A stretch of DNA of 64,000 nucleotides from Atrichornis clamosus (lineage: Eukaryota > Chordata > Aves > Passeriformes > Menuridae). Position numbers and translations under genes: made by a program. The notes under the pieces were generated by a model. It saw only the letters and a program-made list of their open reading frames with translations. It made no database searches and was not told the DNA's origin. Of this stretch, positions 1-12,370 are shown piece after piece. Positions within the stretch are counted from its first letter, which is position 1. Each line of letters begins with the position of its first letter. The DNA lies in the NCBI GenBank assembly GCA_013400975.1, contig WBMZ01009000.1, positions 449 through 64,448 on the forward strand, given 5' to 3'.

Positions 1-151
1 AGAAACCAGCTGGCCAACAGGGTACAGGCTATTACCGTGGAGAAGCAGGGCAGGTTGGTATTTCACCCTGAAACAGGGGAAGGTGGCTTATCTCTGGCTT
101 CTCCAGGGGAGCACAGCAGGCTCTTGCCCTGAGGGCTCCCAGCCCTCCACA
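1..151 (-). mobile_element. ERV LTR, 5' end, minus strand (runs off the window)
   Basis: Read on the minus strand, this begins TGTGGAGGGCTGGGAG at position 151 and aligns without gaps to the first 151 bases of the LTR at 48740-49257, at about 86% identity counted by eye. The LTR start therefore lies at 151 and the element continues leftwards beyond base 1, so TATA, poly(A) signal and 3' end are not visible. It could be a solo LTR or the 5' LTR of a provirus to the left. The divergence between the two copies argues for separate, not very recent insertions. Confidence 0.85.
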
Positions 152-3100
152 ACTACTGCTCTTATGTTACAAGTTAAAAGCATCACCTTGGGGTAAATTG
201 ATGGAGAGTGTCTGTACATCTGCGTTTCAGTCACCTCTGGAAATACAAGCAGGTTGGTACTCTCACTCCAAAGAGTCTCTACAGAGAAAACTCCACACTG
301 CAGGAAGAATTTCCCAAATCTACTGCTTCCAAATTAGAAAAAAAACCAACGTGTCATACTTAAAAAAAGATAGAAAATCTAGGAAGTCAATATAGCAATC
401 AACAGTCAGACACAAAGCTTTTGGTAAAGACATTCATATCTACTTTTCTGGCTATACCTCCTGATCTAACAAGACACATTACTTCAGTTCCCCAACTTTG
501 TTTTACCAGATAAAAGGGGCTTTAGCCCTATTTTAGGTAACCCCTTTTAAATATAATTATTCTGTTGAAAGCCTAACTATATAAAATTTTTATTTTTTAT
601 GAAAAGTAAACTAAAGAATATTTTTCTAATATTTACTCTGTGAAAGGAACCTTAAAGAGTCCTGAAATATTTTAGTGGCAAACACAACTAAATCACCTCC
701 AGGAATGGTTTCTTGCACCCACAGATACGTAAACACTGCAAAGACTAAAGAAATGGTCAGACAATAAGAAGAAATCAAGGAGTGAAGGAGGCAGAATGTA
801 ATTTGACCAGTTTGAATTTCAGCTGAATACAGAACCTGCCTTACCTTTTAGGAAAAAACAAACAAAAAAATGGTTACTTTTTTGTTTCAAATTATATCTG
901 TTCCATGAACTTCTTTTGCAAAAGACAGTCACCCTACAGACTAACCCAGTAAAGAGCTATTAGCAGTTAGCTGAAGTTCACACAAAGGGCAGGTTTTGAT
1001 TTTATAGAATCTATTTTTGAAAGGGCATTTTGGTGAATAGCAACCTGGCATTTTTACTAACTTAAATGTGAAATAAAATTCTTATATGTAGTGTCTGTTT
1101 GCCCAAATTATATTTTCAAGGTGTCCATAATAAGGGTAGAGATGCCTAAGGAAGCTCTTCATGCAAAACAAAATCTAAAAAATTTGCTATTAAACCTGCT
1201 GACAAATAGAGTATTATCATAAAGATATTCCTTCTCTTTCATGCAAACATAAATCTTGCAAATTAGTTATTAGAATTAGAATTTTGAGGTCTTGATTGGT
1301 GTTATTTCACTTTGATTTGCAGAGAGAATATTTTACTTTTTTGGTGTACTATATAATGCACCCAGCCACTGGATGAAGCCAGTACTGAAGCCAAATATAC
1401 AGATTTAAAGGCTAACTTTTAGGGGTTTTTTTTCTATTAAAGGAGTTTTTAATGAGAAAACTTCAACCTAAGAAAATATTTGTAGCAAGCTTTTCCTATC
1501 TGTTAAGGAAGGCAACTGTGCATTGCTACTGTGATACATGTTATGCTTCTATTAACCCTGCGAAACAAAGTTAAGAGACGAAACCTATAAAGGATGTTTG
1601 TACTCACATTTTGGTTGAGTTCTCCCTACCAAGGGAGAACTGAAATGAGGATACCTTGGCTCCACAGCCAGCCAGTGCAGTTGGATAGGCATCTGAGTTC
1701 TTAGTAGTGTTTCTGAGAAGCAAATCTATTGAAATCTTATTTCCTATGGGGTTGTGCATAACTTTTCAGTAAAACATTCTCTTCTGTCTAAAAGTTTAGA
1801 AACTCCCCACTTAGCTAAAGCATTCATAAATTCTCTGTACTCTTCTTATAGCCCAAGAGATTTAGCATGGATTCTGCAGCTTTTCTGGAGATTAACAAGA
1901 TATCTCTCATGTTACTTTCTACATATACTTGTGAAGCTGGTAATACTTAAAATGTTGTAGATCTTTGTTCTGTCCAATGTTGAAAGCGACTCAGAGGGGA
2001 AATTCCAGTGTCACAGTAGAAATGTTCAAGGACATATCTTGGTCATATAAACCTGCTTCTTCAGTATACTGGATACTCAAACCATTATATTCATTACAAA
2101 GGGGTATTAATTACGTTTTTTAGTAAGAACATTCTCAGGAGCGTGAAGGTAAAGAGTCCTGTCCTCTTCATTGTTTCTTTACATTATTCCAGACTGGCTG
2201 TGAACACAGCTTTCTGACCATCCTTGTGTCATTCTCAAGAAGGAAAATGACTGGACGACCAAGCAAACACTGCTTCTCTGCCTCTGTCACTGCATCTGAG
2301 TGAGTCACATTGCTGAGGTTACACAGATGTCTGATTTCTCTTTTCCAATACCACACATCCACTGCAGTTGAAATGGATCACTCACTACACAGGTATAATG
2401 ATCTGACTGTGAACAAATAATAACGGCAGGCAGTAGGAGATTTCGCCCTATTAATTTTTCAGACGTAAGCACAGACAGAGCAGGGCTTGACCTTTTTAGA
2501 GGTTCCTAATGTCTTTTCTTCCAAACTTTTTTGCAAAAAAATTACAATGTAGAAAAGTTAGGAAAAATTCTCTCTGTTGTTTAACCAGATTCAAACTCGC
2601 ATTTCCCTGGAGGAATAGATGTGTCTACCTAGAGGCAAATCTGGTGTTTCTGCTGGAGAAAGACTTGACCATATCTTATGTATCTGCTAAAATATCAGAT
2701 CTGTATTCACAAAAGTGAATCACTCCTTGATTGTTTCAATACTCAGATGTTGATCCTTGTAGACAACTTCAGTTTAAAAGAAAATTTTAGGGGCATCTCC
2801 TATATTCATGTATTTTCAGGAGTGAGTTTGTTTTATTCCACAGTAAAATATTGTACTTACGTACTAACAGGACAAAAATAGATTGAAGGAAAAATAGAGC
2901 AGCCATCCTTTAAACTCATTAGAATGAAGCAGTGAACATTTTTAGTATGATCTCTGTTGACCCAAATCCATAAAATCTCCATCCTATTTAAACTAAAAAT
3001 GATTTATGCATGCTTTTCCTCATAGCATGCCTGTTTTCATCTCATGCCACCAAGGACTGAGCTAGCGGAGTTTGAAAACTTATTCGTATGTAGAAAGTGA

Positions 3101-3565
3101 CTTTGATATCTGTATCAGCTGACCAGTGCTGATACACGTGAAACAAACCTTGTGTTTGTAGCAAATGGCAGTACCAATGACAAACTCCTGTCCCATCACC
3201 AACCCCAAGTCTTACAAGGAACAGATAAGTCTTCTATTAGACATAAGATACCAAAAGTATCATTCTCCTTCTGGATTTCCTTAAAATGCAGAGTATTCTG
3301 CACTACCTGGATTTAACTGAGAATCTCAGAAAACTGTTATTTGAATAAACCTACGATTCCTAGGATTTTGGGCACTGCTTCTTATATAGCTTGACTTTTC
3401 CCTGTCTTTGGAAGAGCATTCTAGTGTGAAAGCTTGTAGGAGAAGAGAATCAGACCATGTTAAATTAAGAGCTACAGTCCTTACTGTAAGGAAATATTCA
3501 TACCTTCAAAAAGTGATGATCGTTTTACTTAAAGAAAGACGTGGAAAATGTGGGAAATTAGTAAT
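152..3565. other. Unique AT-rich intergenic sequence
   Basis: I see no coding region, RNA gene or recognisable repeat here. The open frames are short, overlap on both strands and begin at arbitrary ATGs. The only small structure noted is a perfect inverted repeat at 3111-3136. Confidence 0.6.
3111..3136. repeat. Short perfect inverted repeat (9-bp arms)
   Basis: Arms TGTATCAGC (3111-3119) and GCTGATACA (3128-3136) are exact reverse complements around an 8-base loop. A stem this short is expected by chance in 64 kb and no function is implied. Confidence 0.5.
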
Positions 3566-4005
3566 TAATCATAAGATCATATAATCAAAGAATGGATGGG
3601 GTTAGAAGAGATCTCAAAATTATCCAGATCTAACCCTCCTGATATAGGTAGGGACACCTTCCAGTAGACCAGGTTACTCAGAGCCACATCCAACCTGGTC
3701 TGGAACTCCTTCAGGGCTGGAGTCCACAATCTCTCTGGGCAACCTGTTCCAGTGCGTCACCATACTCACAGTGAAGAATTTCTTCCTAATATCTAATCTA
3801 ATCTATCTACTTGCCTTAATCTTAAAGTCATCTCTCCTTGTCTTATCACTACATGCCCTTTTGAAAAGTCCTTTTCCAGCCTTCTTGTAGACCCTCTTTA
3901 GGTACTGGAATCTGCTGTACGGTTTCCTCAGCACCTTCTCTTTCCCAGGCTGAACAGCTCCAACTCTCTCAGCTTGTCTTTTCAGGAGAAGAATGAAGAA
4001 CTAAG
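3566..4005 (-). mobile_element. CR1 LINE, 3' fragment
   Basis: The left edge (ATCATA, AATCAAAGAATGG) is a degraded minus-strand CR1 3' tip. It is followed by the conserved avian CR1 3' block in reverse complement: a stretch resembling 'gacaccttccagtagaccag', then 'gggcaacctgttccagtg', then 'tttcttcctaatatctaatc', and the conserved 'ctgaacagctccaactctct'. On the minus strand this is the end of ORF2 plus the 3' UTR. It is 5'-truncated near 4005, as is usual for CR1. Stops and indels make it noncoding. Confidence 0.93.
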
Positions 4006-7000
4006 CTCCTAAGAAGGTATTTTGCTATTTGGAAAATTGAAGGAATGGTGAATTCAAGTTTACCTGCCCAGTACGTTTGCATTGACTCTCTGGACAAATG
4101 TACAATGAACAAAATATCGGTGAATAGGGCACTGACATTTCATTAAGCTACCGAAAAGATTTATGCCCCATAATATGACTAATTACTGTTGTACACAGAC
4201 ACTTAATGACATTTGTTAAATATTTACACAGGATTCTTGGACTTGAGCAGAATTCTGTGGCATTTTGAAGACTTTTATGAGACAAATAAGCCTAAAACAG
4301 ATAAATTAATGGAATTAGGTACAAGTATTCTCATTTTCTGTTTAGTCAGAAGTTTTAATTCATGAGATTCAACGCCCAATATAACCGGATAAAAATTTGG
4401 CATATTCCCTGAAGCACATTTCAAGGTTTCAAATCATTTTTTTCTAGTAGTTACACAGTACTTTGCGGAAAATGAACTCATGTTATAAACCAGAAACAAT
4501 GTCGTATCTCTAATCTGCATTTGTCTACACCATTTAATTTATCGTCTTCGGATACTTTATAGGTATGCATAAGGATCTGCATCTCAAAAACCATTTTGAA
4601 TGCCTATTCAATTTTTCTCTTCTTTTTGGCCTCAGATTTGTACTCTCTTGCCATAAGCCATATAACATGTCACATAGAGCTGAAGTATAAAAAAAAATTA
4701 GTTAAAGTGAAAAAGGGTAATATTTAAATTTAATTTTTTGTTTTTAAACACAGTGCAGTCCTTAGGGAAAATAATGCAGGAAAAAAATTGACAAAAATAA
4801 GACAGACAAGAGAGTCAGGGAAAAAGAACTGTTTTGACTAAGAAAAATGCTGAATTCAAGTCTTTGGTCTTTTTTATTCAATCAGAAGTCTTCTCTTCTG
4901 CAGTGTAGGTGCTAAAATAGTACTAACTGCCCCATTGTTTCTCTGTACACTAATAGCAGTGGTTAATAATTTGAAGGCTTTCACAAGCTGAACTAAGTAA
5001 TCACTTTGTTTTTTAACTCCAAAAAACCTAGAATAATTAATTTCTATTTAATTACCATGCATAATTCTTTTAGAGTTTGCTAATAATTGATCCCTTCTCT
5101 TGCTGAAGTGTCATTGATCACAAATTTACACTGTCTCCTAACAGATTCAACATGACAAATATCACAAACCAGACTTTCAGAGCCATTGCTTTTGCATACG
5201 TACAGTGAAATCAATTTAAAAAGCAATCCATACTACATGTGTAGAGTAGCAGTTATTAACACAGTACTATAAAGAAGTCAATCCCTCCAAGAAGATTTAC
5301 TTCTCTTGAGTAGAATTATGCAATTTATTTCATTAACTTTAAAGAGATGCACTTACTTCTTTCCGCTTTTCCTCTCATATTACCTCTTTCCTAAACCTGA
5401 TTCACGACCATCACAGTAAATGTCATGAAAACTGATCAATCCATTTCAGTTTAGGAGAAAATGCCCCCAACTGATGTTTTAGCTGTCTTTTTAACCATGT
5501 TAAATGATTGGAAACTGTTGAAGTGAAAGATTTTTACTGCTTGCTGCAAGTGAATAGTGTAAACAGTATTGATCTGCTATGAGGGCTTTAAAGTAGAGAA
5601 GCATTCAGTGCATTATTTAATGTATAAATATCTATTTGATTTATTTTCAGCTTTTATCCATACATTTATAAGGTGGCTTTTCCTTCCTTTGCAAAGCTTT
5701 CTTTAAAAATACAAATCTATTCAGACCTCTGTTTTAGATGGACTTGCTCCTCTTTTCATCACTAAAAGCTGAAATGCTCTCAGGGAGAAAAGGAAATAAA
5801 ATAGAGGTGGAAGATTTGATGTTTCTGTAAGTGGTGAAAATGGAGTATCAAGAAGAGGAAGTGAGAAATTCTTCAGATCTTCCAAGCTGGAGCCAGATGC
5901 CAAAAAGCACAGCCTTGAATCTTTGAATCTGCTACAACTTTGGTTTTGATAATATTCACCCAAAAACTCTGAAAGTGACAACCTGGAGATAACAAACCTG
6001 GAACAATGATAGTTAATGGAACCTGAAACTGCGATTGCGACATGGGGAAAAAAGCAACATGCCTAATTTTTCACGTATGATATTAAGAACTTTTTATCAT
6101 GACTTACTCAATACTTTCCAGAGAAAGGAGGGGGTTTGTTGCTTTCAACATACTGCATTTAATCTTTATTAATAAATCTATACAAACAGAAAGGCAGAAA
6201 GTGTTGTTAGTGATTTCATGGTTAGTTTATAATATTTAATGCTTTTATTTGTATTGCAAGGCTATATACCCTTTCACTGGCCTCAGCCAAGGAGTCAGTC
6301 CATCAGATAAGTTTTTTTCTTAAATGTTTGCATTGGTGGACTGCAGACAGCAGAGAAAAGTACATTGAACTCCTTCACAGAGACACATAATGATCAGATC
6401 CAATTTTAGCTGGTATGACAGAAAAAAAGACAAAGGCTTTTCCTCCTTTCAGAACAAGCCAAAGGGCGCCTTAACTCACCTACCGCAGAAGACCAGATCT
6501 GTACAAGATTTCAATGTAAACTGACAGCAGAAGAGATGAATTAGCCTAACTGACTGTTTCACTTGAGGAGATTAAATAGCCATTAACTGCAGATGTTTCC
6601 CAAGGAAAATGCTCCCCAGTGGAAGACTATAAACAGTTAAGATGGATTTGATGAGAATTTTAATTGCTGTTATGCAGTTGGTAGTGGAAAGATTTTATTA
6701 AACGCCATGCAAAAGCAAATAAACATTTTTGAGCAAAAAACGCTCTTGGTTGCTCAAGGTTTGGAAATATCAGTATTTAAGGCAGGAAGGAAGTACCTTC
6801 TTAATTTTGTTCCCATTCCTGCTACCTGCCTTTTAAAACCTATTTCCTTAAAATGGCTAAGTCACATTTCAATGTGGTAAGAGCAACTGTCTAAAAGCAA
6901 AAAACACCTGACTCCCATCATCTTTTTTTCTGAATGCAGCTGAAAATTGCATTGTGAACCCTTGCCTCTCTCCCTCTTTAGAAGCAACTACGTAGTTTGA

Positions 7001-10000
7001 GTACTCCTTTTGGGAAGAACTCAAATTAACTTGTTCATATGATAGTAATTTGCTTTGCACAGGAAACACCTAAGAGCAATGCTGTAAGATATTATAGGGT
7101 TATTTTCAAACTTTCCTCTTGAAACTGTTCCATTTTGCATGAAACTGTTAAATATTCACCACCTCTCTAACCAGAAGGGTAGAGGGAGAGGACATAGCTG
7201 CATAATATAATGGCTAGCTCTGAGACCTGTCTTTCTTGCTCCAATGGGTACTTCAATCCCCTGCTCCAGTTTGTTCATGAGCTGGGACTCATGTCTTCTC
7301 CTTCTCAAGCAAATGCTTGATAGTAACAGACTATTACATCATGCTTAGCTTCTTCTCTAGAATAATTATTTAATGGGCCTTGCAAGGTGCAATAACATTT
7401 GATTAGTAGAGCACTCACAGCAGAAACACATATTCAACTCTTCATTCTCTGCCTGCTGTCTCTCTGAAGCTAAATAAAGGATCCTGCTGTCCTACCTGCC
7501 CAAGGACTTTAGCTACTGAAGTACAAAGACTAAAGAGAAAAGGACAGTACCCCCTTCAACACACTTAGAATGCCTTTGTCTAAGGCAATGACGTTCACTT
7601 CACATATTTGCCTTAAGTAACATGTGTAAGACAGAACTGCAAATGCTCAGCACTGCCATGAGATAGGGATGTCTCATAGTCACTGGGCCACCTAAGGGGC
7701 ATAAACTCTACTGGGGTGTGGCTCCATTTGGGTAGGGCTTTTAACTGAAAGAAAACTCCAGAAGAGCCGGAGCGCATTGGATAAACTTCTTCAACAAATT
7801 ATGAAAGAGAAACTATGTTTACTGAGATGGCATCATGCTGGCTTTTTTGAGGGAGAAAAAATTTCAAATATGGAAACATATTCAAACCAAACAAACAATT
7901 CAGTGATGCTTCTAAGGTGGACACTTTCTTGGTAGGCAGCACTAATTGCTGCAATTGCTTTTAGGTGTTCTAATGCACTCAAGTGAATTATGCACCACAC
8001 TGCTTCTGAATGACACAGCCATTTCTGAGTCCATTAATATGGAAGATTTCAGCCAAATGCTTTTAAACGATAACTTCTCTTTATTTGTAATTTCAGACTC
8101 TATTGATTTCCTTCTGTTCCCTTCATTATGATTTCAATTGATTACCTTGGCAACAGCAATAACAATGATTGCACTTGACACCGTCTGAGACTCTCGAGAT
8201 GGTATTTGAATAGGAATGGTATAATTTGGGGAAAAATGGCTACAAGAACCTGCCATAAACATTACACTTACACTTTACTTTTATTGACTTCCCTCTCTTT
8301 CTAACAGACCCTTTTCAGGGACTATGTTGCTAGATATTGGTTAGGACTTCAGGGACTCCTTGAAGTAAAAGATTCTTATTAACAGAGAATACCTTTTATG
8401 CTAGTGTTTTTTTCAGCACTATGAAAATTCAGGGAAATCTCCCATCCTAGATGAGATTTTTGTCTCCTTGCCAGAAGAGCTACCAGCTTTTATAAACAGT
8501 GTTCCTGGCCAAGGACTTTCTTTTACTAACTGTATTATGTCCTTGCACACTGAAGAATTTCAAGTACAAAGACATTACTTTGAATTAAAAGCTAATATGG
8601 ACTTACTTCATTTCACTGCAGTTTATACCATGTAGATGAGAAATTCCACATACTTTTCTCAGGGGAAAAGTGACTGTTTAGCTTACGTAGCATTTCAATT
8701 CTTCAGTTTTCACTTTACCTTTATTTAAGAACTGTCCACAATGTAGTAGTGGTGCCCTACCTATGGAAATAATACTATATGGGAGGTCTCTTTTCTTATT
8801 CAAGGTGTGCCAGAACTGAATTTATGTCAGAGGAAATATTACAGGTAAAAAAGAGTAAAGCAAAAGAGGGACATCCTCCTCTGAAAAATACAAAGTTAAT
8901 TCACATTTATGAATACAATGTTAGAAAGAGACAGTTTCAGTTTCCTGTTTGTCGCTCTATCCATAACCTTTCATTTTCATTTTATCCCACATCACTTACA
9001 ATATCTTCTGATTAAAGCTACCTTCTTTGAGTGCCAGTCGTTTGGTATTTTATATAATAAAAGTATTTCCACTTCTGTACCTACTGCTTCAATTTCAAAA
9101 AGAAAGAAAGGACATTCCAGAAAATTGATCTTTTTCCTTAAAACCTAGGGAATTGGATGTGATATATAGCAAAGGAATAATTTTAGCAATTTGCTTTTCT
9201 GTTATCAGTTGTGCACTTGCAATGAAGAGCAGTGCTCTTCCTCCCCAACCAGTCTATTACAGGGAAGCTGAATAATTACAATTAATGACTATTGATAGTT
9301 TGAAGTCATAGGTTAGGAGAGGAACACTGGGAGTCCGACATGATAATTTTCTTCAACATGATAGCACCCTTTTGCAATCTGACCAACAGACTCAAGTACC
9401 ATGAGAGTCAAGAAAAGGTAATTGTAGAGTAATGAATATTGCATGCTGTCACTGTCACAGTAGAAATACTGAGAATATTTATCCATAATTATCCATATCA
9501 AAAAGAAAGTGAACTTTTCCTTTTATCCCTTGCCCTGATATGCTTGGTGAAGTAAAAAAAACCTCTTGGGTAGCCCAAGTCAGCCTTTTATCAGACTTTA
9601 TAGACATGAAACTCAACTATGCAGAAATTTTTAAAAGTAATTCAGTCTGTTGCTTTATCTCTAGTGTCATTCAGGGCAATGCAAATTTTCCTGTAACTCA
9701 CACGGAAACATCTTTAGAAATTGTGTTAAAGGAGGTCCTGAAAATTTCTGACTCACTCTCATAAGACAGGCCCAAACAGAAAATGAGCAAAGAGCCCTTG
9801 TATTGGTCTATATAGTTGTTTTACATGAATAATGAAGAAATTTGAAAAGTTTTATTTCATAAAATGCCATCTTGTCTTTCAACTAATAGCCAGATGTTAC
9901 AGCCAAATCAGGAAAAACTGGTGACATCAGTAACTGGGTAGGCAAACTTAAAAATAAGATAGGGTATTTTAGAGGACAATTTTTGGAGGACAATGTAGTT

Positions 10001-10678
10001 CAATAGATATTGTATAGAGTGATATGGTCATCCAATAGGAAACATCCAAAAAATTTGAAAAAACAGATGCATTACCCAGATGACCTATTTCTGTAATTCA
10101 TTCACTTATGAATCCTAGAGGAGTTGTCAGCCCCACAGGTTGAGATTTGTTATGGGGTTGATCAGAACAACAATTTTCTGAATAAAAGGGAGGGGTATCT
10201 AGCTGAAAACATGTAAGATCCTTAGGGAGGAGAATGAGACATAGATTAAGAAGGAGAGAGAGAGAGATGTCCACATGTGTGTATGTCATCTCATTGTTGC
10301 CCTTGAGTAAATAATGGAAAGGAAACTGTTAAACTTGGATGCTCTATTAAAATGGTGTTAGTGTAGGCCAAAAGAAATTAAATTGTGCTAATAGACATAT
10401 GGTGAGTAATTCAATCTTAAACTAGATAAAAATATTAAGTATTAATTTATTTAACTAGATTTAAGTTTTTCTGAATTCACATAGTCATACTTCTTTTGAA
10501 TGGTTCTCATTGTTATATCAGAGTAGAACTCTCAATTTTCACTTCTCTATTGACCAAGAAACACTAAGATAGGTCATCTTGAGCCACTTCATCTAATGTG
10601 GGCTATGAGGCAATGCTGACTTAAAAGTTTATCAGCAGCCATTGCAGAAATTTGTTTATGTTATGTTTTTTTAGATAT
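4006..10678. other. Unique AT-rich intergenic sequence
   Basis: About 6.7 kb with no coding region, RNA gene or recognisable transposon. Only short, scattered open frames are present, none with recognisable domains. A small purine tract (GAGAGAGAGAGAGA) lies near 10254-10268. Confidence 0.55.
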
Positions 10679-11446
10679 TGTAAGGGTGTGTAGAAGACTG
10701 TTTCTTTAAGGGCATCTGACCAAGGACCTTTTTCAATGCAAAAAGTGAGTAATAAGGAAAGAAGGAAACTATAAACAAGAAACTTCAGGGTAAAAAACCT
10801 GGTTAGAGATAGTGAGATAAATTAAATCTGGTCATTCACAGTAACTGGTGAGGACATGTAAGAACATAAGAATGTTTGTTCCAGCACAGTTTTCTGATCA
10901 TGGATAGGGTTAATTGGGAAAATGAGGGAAAAAAGGGGAAGTAGAAACAAAATATACAGAGACATGTCTAACAAACCAAAAATGGAGAAAATGGCAAGAA
11001 ACAACCTCACCAGTCACACCAATTGATTGGCTAGAAAGAAACTGCAGTTGCTCTTTGTAGGAAGACCAACCTGAGCTTTGCATCTGATGTTATTATAAAC
11101 CAGAGGTGATCCTGGAGACTGGACTGAGGGGAATGAGGTAATCTGTGGAGGTATACAAACCCATGAAGGGGTGTGCAAGGGAAGGGGAACCTTCCCCAGG
11201 AAAAACAGCAGGAGGCAGTCAGAAAAGAGTTATAAAAGGGTCTGGTCACTCTTTTAAAACAGGGCAAGTCTGTACTCTTTTCTGGCTGAGCCCTGCACCT
11301 ATCACCACAGTCTGTTCTATATTCTTGTGTTTTTTGCTAAAACTTTTCTTAATTATGTCTGCAAAATCTCACACTTCAATCTCTGTGTATGTGTGTTGCA
11401 AGGACTAAGTGCCAGCTACAGGCAAGATCTCTGTCTGTGAGTGACA
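10679..11446 (+). mobile_element. Probable ERV LTR (5' LTR of a truncated provirus)
   Basis: The right end reads GTGAGTGACA, then TT, then TGGGGCC, which is the arrangement of an LTR 3' end (CA), a short spacer and a primer binding site starting TGG. A TATA box (TATAAAA, 11231-11237) sits about 215 bases before the end. The left edge is placed at TGTAAGGG (10679) by composition only and is uncertain. No clear AATAAA was found and no target duplication was identified. It could instead be a shorter LTR, or part of an uncatalogued repeat. Confidence 0.45.
11231..11237 (+). promoter_or_regulatory. TATA box of the putative LTR
   Basis: TATAAAA preceded by a purine-rich stretch. It is the best core-promoter candidate in the putative LTR, with the supposed R-U5 of about 200 bases following. 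Its activity cannot be judged from sequence. Confidence 0.4.
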
Positions 11447-11448
11447 TT

Positions 11449-12370
11449 TGGGGCCAACTGCAGAAGTCATGCTGGGGGTGTCGTTAACTCTGGCCTGTAG
11501 TGTCAACTACTGGAGTGAGTGGTGTAACAATACCAGGGACTGGAGAAAGCTGGAGTCTTTAACCTCCATTCACTGGAGCAGGAGTGGTATACACACCAAA
11601 AACCAGCTGTGGAGTAACTAGCAAGACTAGTGTGGATTGAGATGCTCAATTCTGGCAGCTGGAGCAGACCGCTGGTCACAGCCCACGGGCCTTGTGCCGA
11701 GTGGTGAGTGTCAAGTGTCTGTATCTTCCCTAAACTCAGTAAACGTGTGGGAGGAATGTATGTGTGTGTGTGTATTCACCAGCAAACGTCGAGCTGCACT
11801 AGCCAGCCAAGGGGGCTTTTGAGTGTGAGGGTGTCTGTGGGACAAAGATGTGAATGCCACATATTTCCTAGAGAGCACTGAGCTGAACCAGCCAGAGGGC
11901 AAGGGGCCAGGATAACGGCAGGGTTGATGGATGAGCAGAGGGAATGTTACAACACTTGGAAGACCTGCAAATCTGCGTTTGCTTGTGAATCTGGAGAGTG
12001 TCTTGTGTGCACTGCACTAGTGACATCCTACCTCTTCCAGACCAAGAGAAGGAGGGAACTTCATGTCTGTGTTTGCGTTTTATGTGACTCCTTTCTTTGG
12101 ATGCTGTTGAAGGCATCGCCTTGCCTGTGGCAGCCTGTGTGACCAGATGTTTCAATATTCTGTGTGTGCCTCTGTGCACATCCGTGTTCACCTCTACATG
12201 TGTGTCCCTGGGATATGTGCTCAGCTTAATCTCTGGTTGAACTGGCAAATGGGACAGCGGCAGACACATCCCTCAGGCTGGACAAACACTCCACTCTCCT
12301 GGGCACACCTGCCTGGGCTTCATCAGCCCAGCAGGAGGGAGTTCTTGGCAAGAGCAGTTGGATGAGATGA
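11449..12370 (+). mobile_element. Probable ERV primer-binding site and untranslated leader
   Basis: It starts TGGGGCCAACTGCAGAAG directly after the putative LTR. It is markedly more GC- and GT-rich than the flanks and is full of GTGTGT and GAGTG motifs (for example 11759-11773), like the long noncoding leaders of some avian retroviral elements. No gag, pol or env reading frame follows, and AT-rich unique sequence resumes near 12370. The element therefore appears truncated after the leader. Family assignment rests on my recollection of similar bird leaders and is tentative. Confidence 0.42.

Noticed and set aside
11868..12365. Open frames of 70-133 codons in the GC-richer region as a possible exon or gag start
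   Set aside because: Composition matches an untranslated leader; there is no gag-like motif, frames occur on both strands and none is extended.
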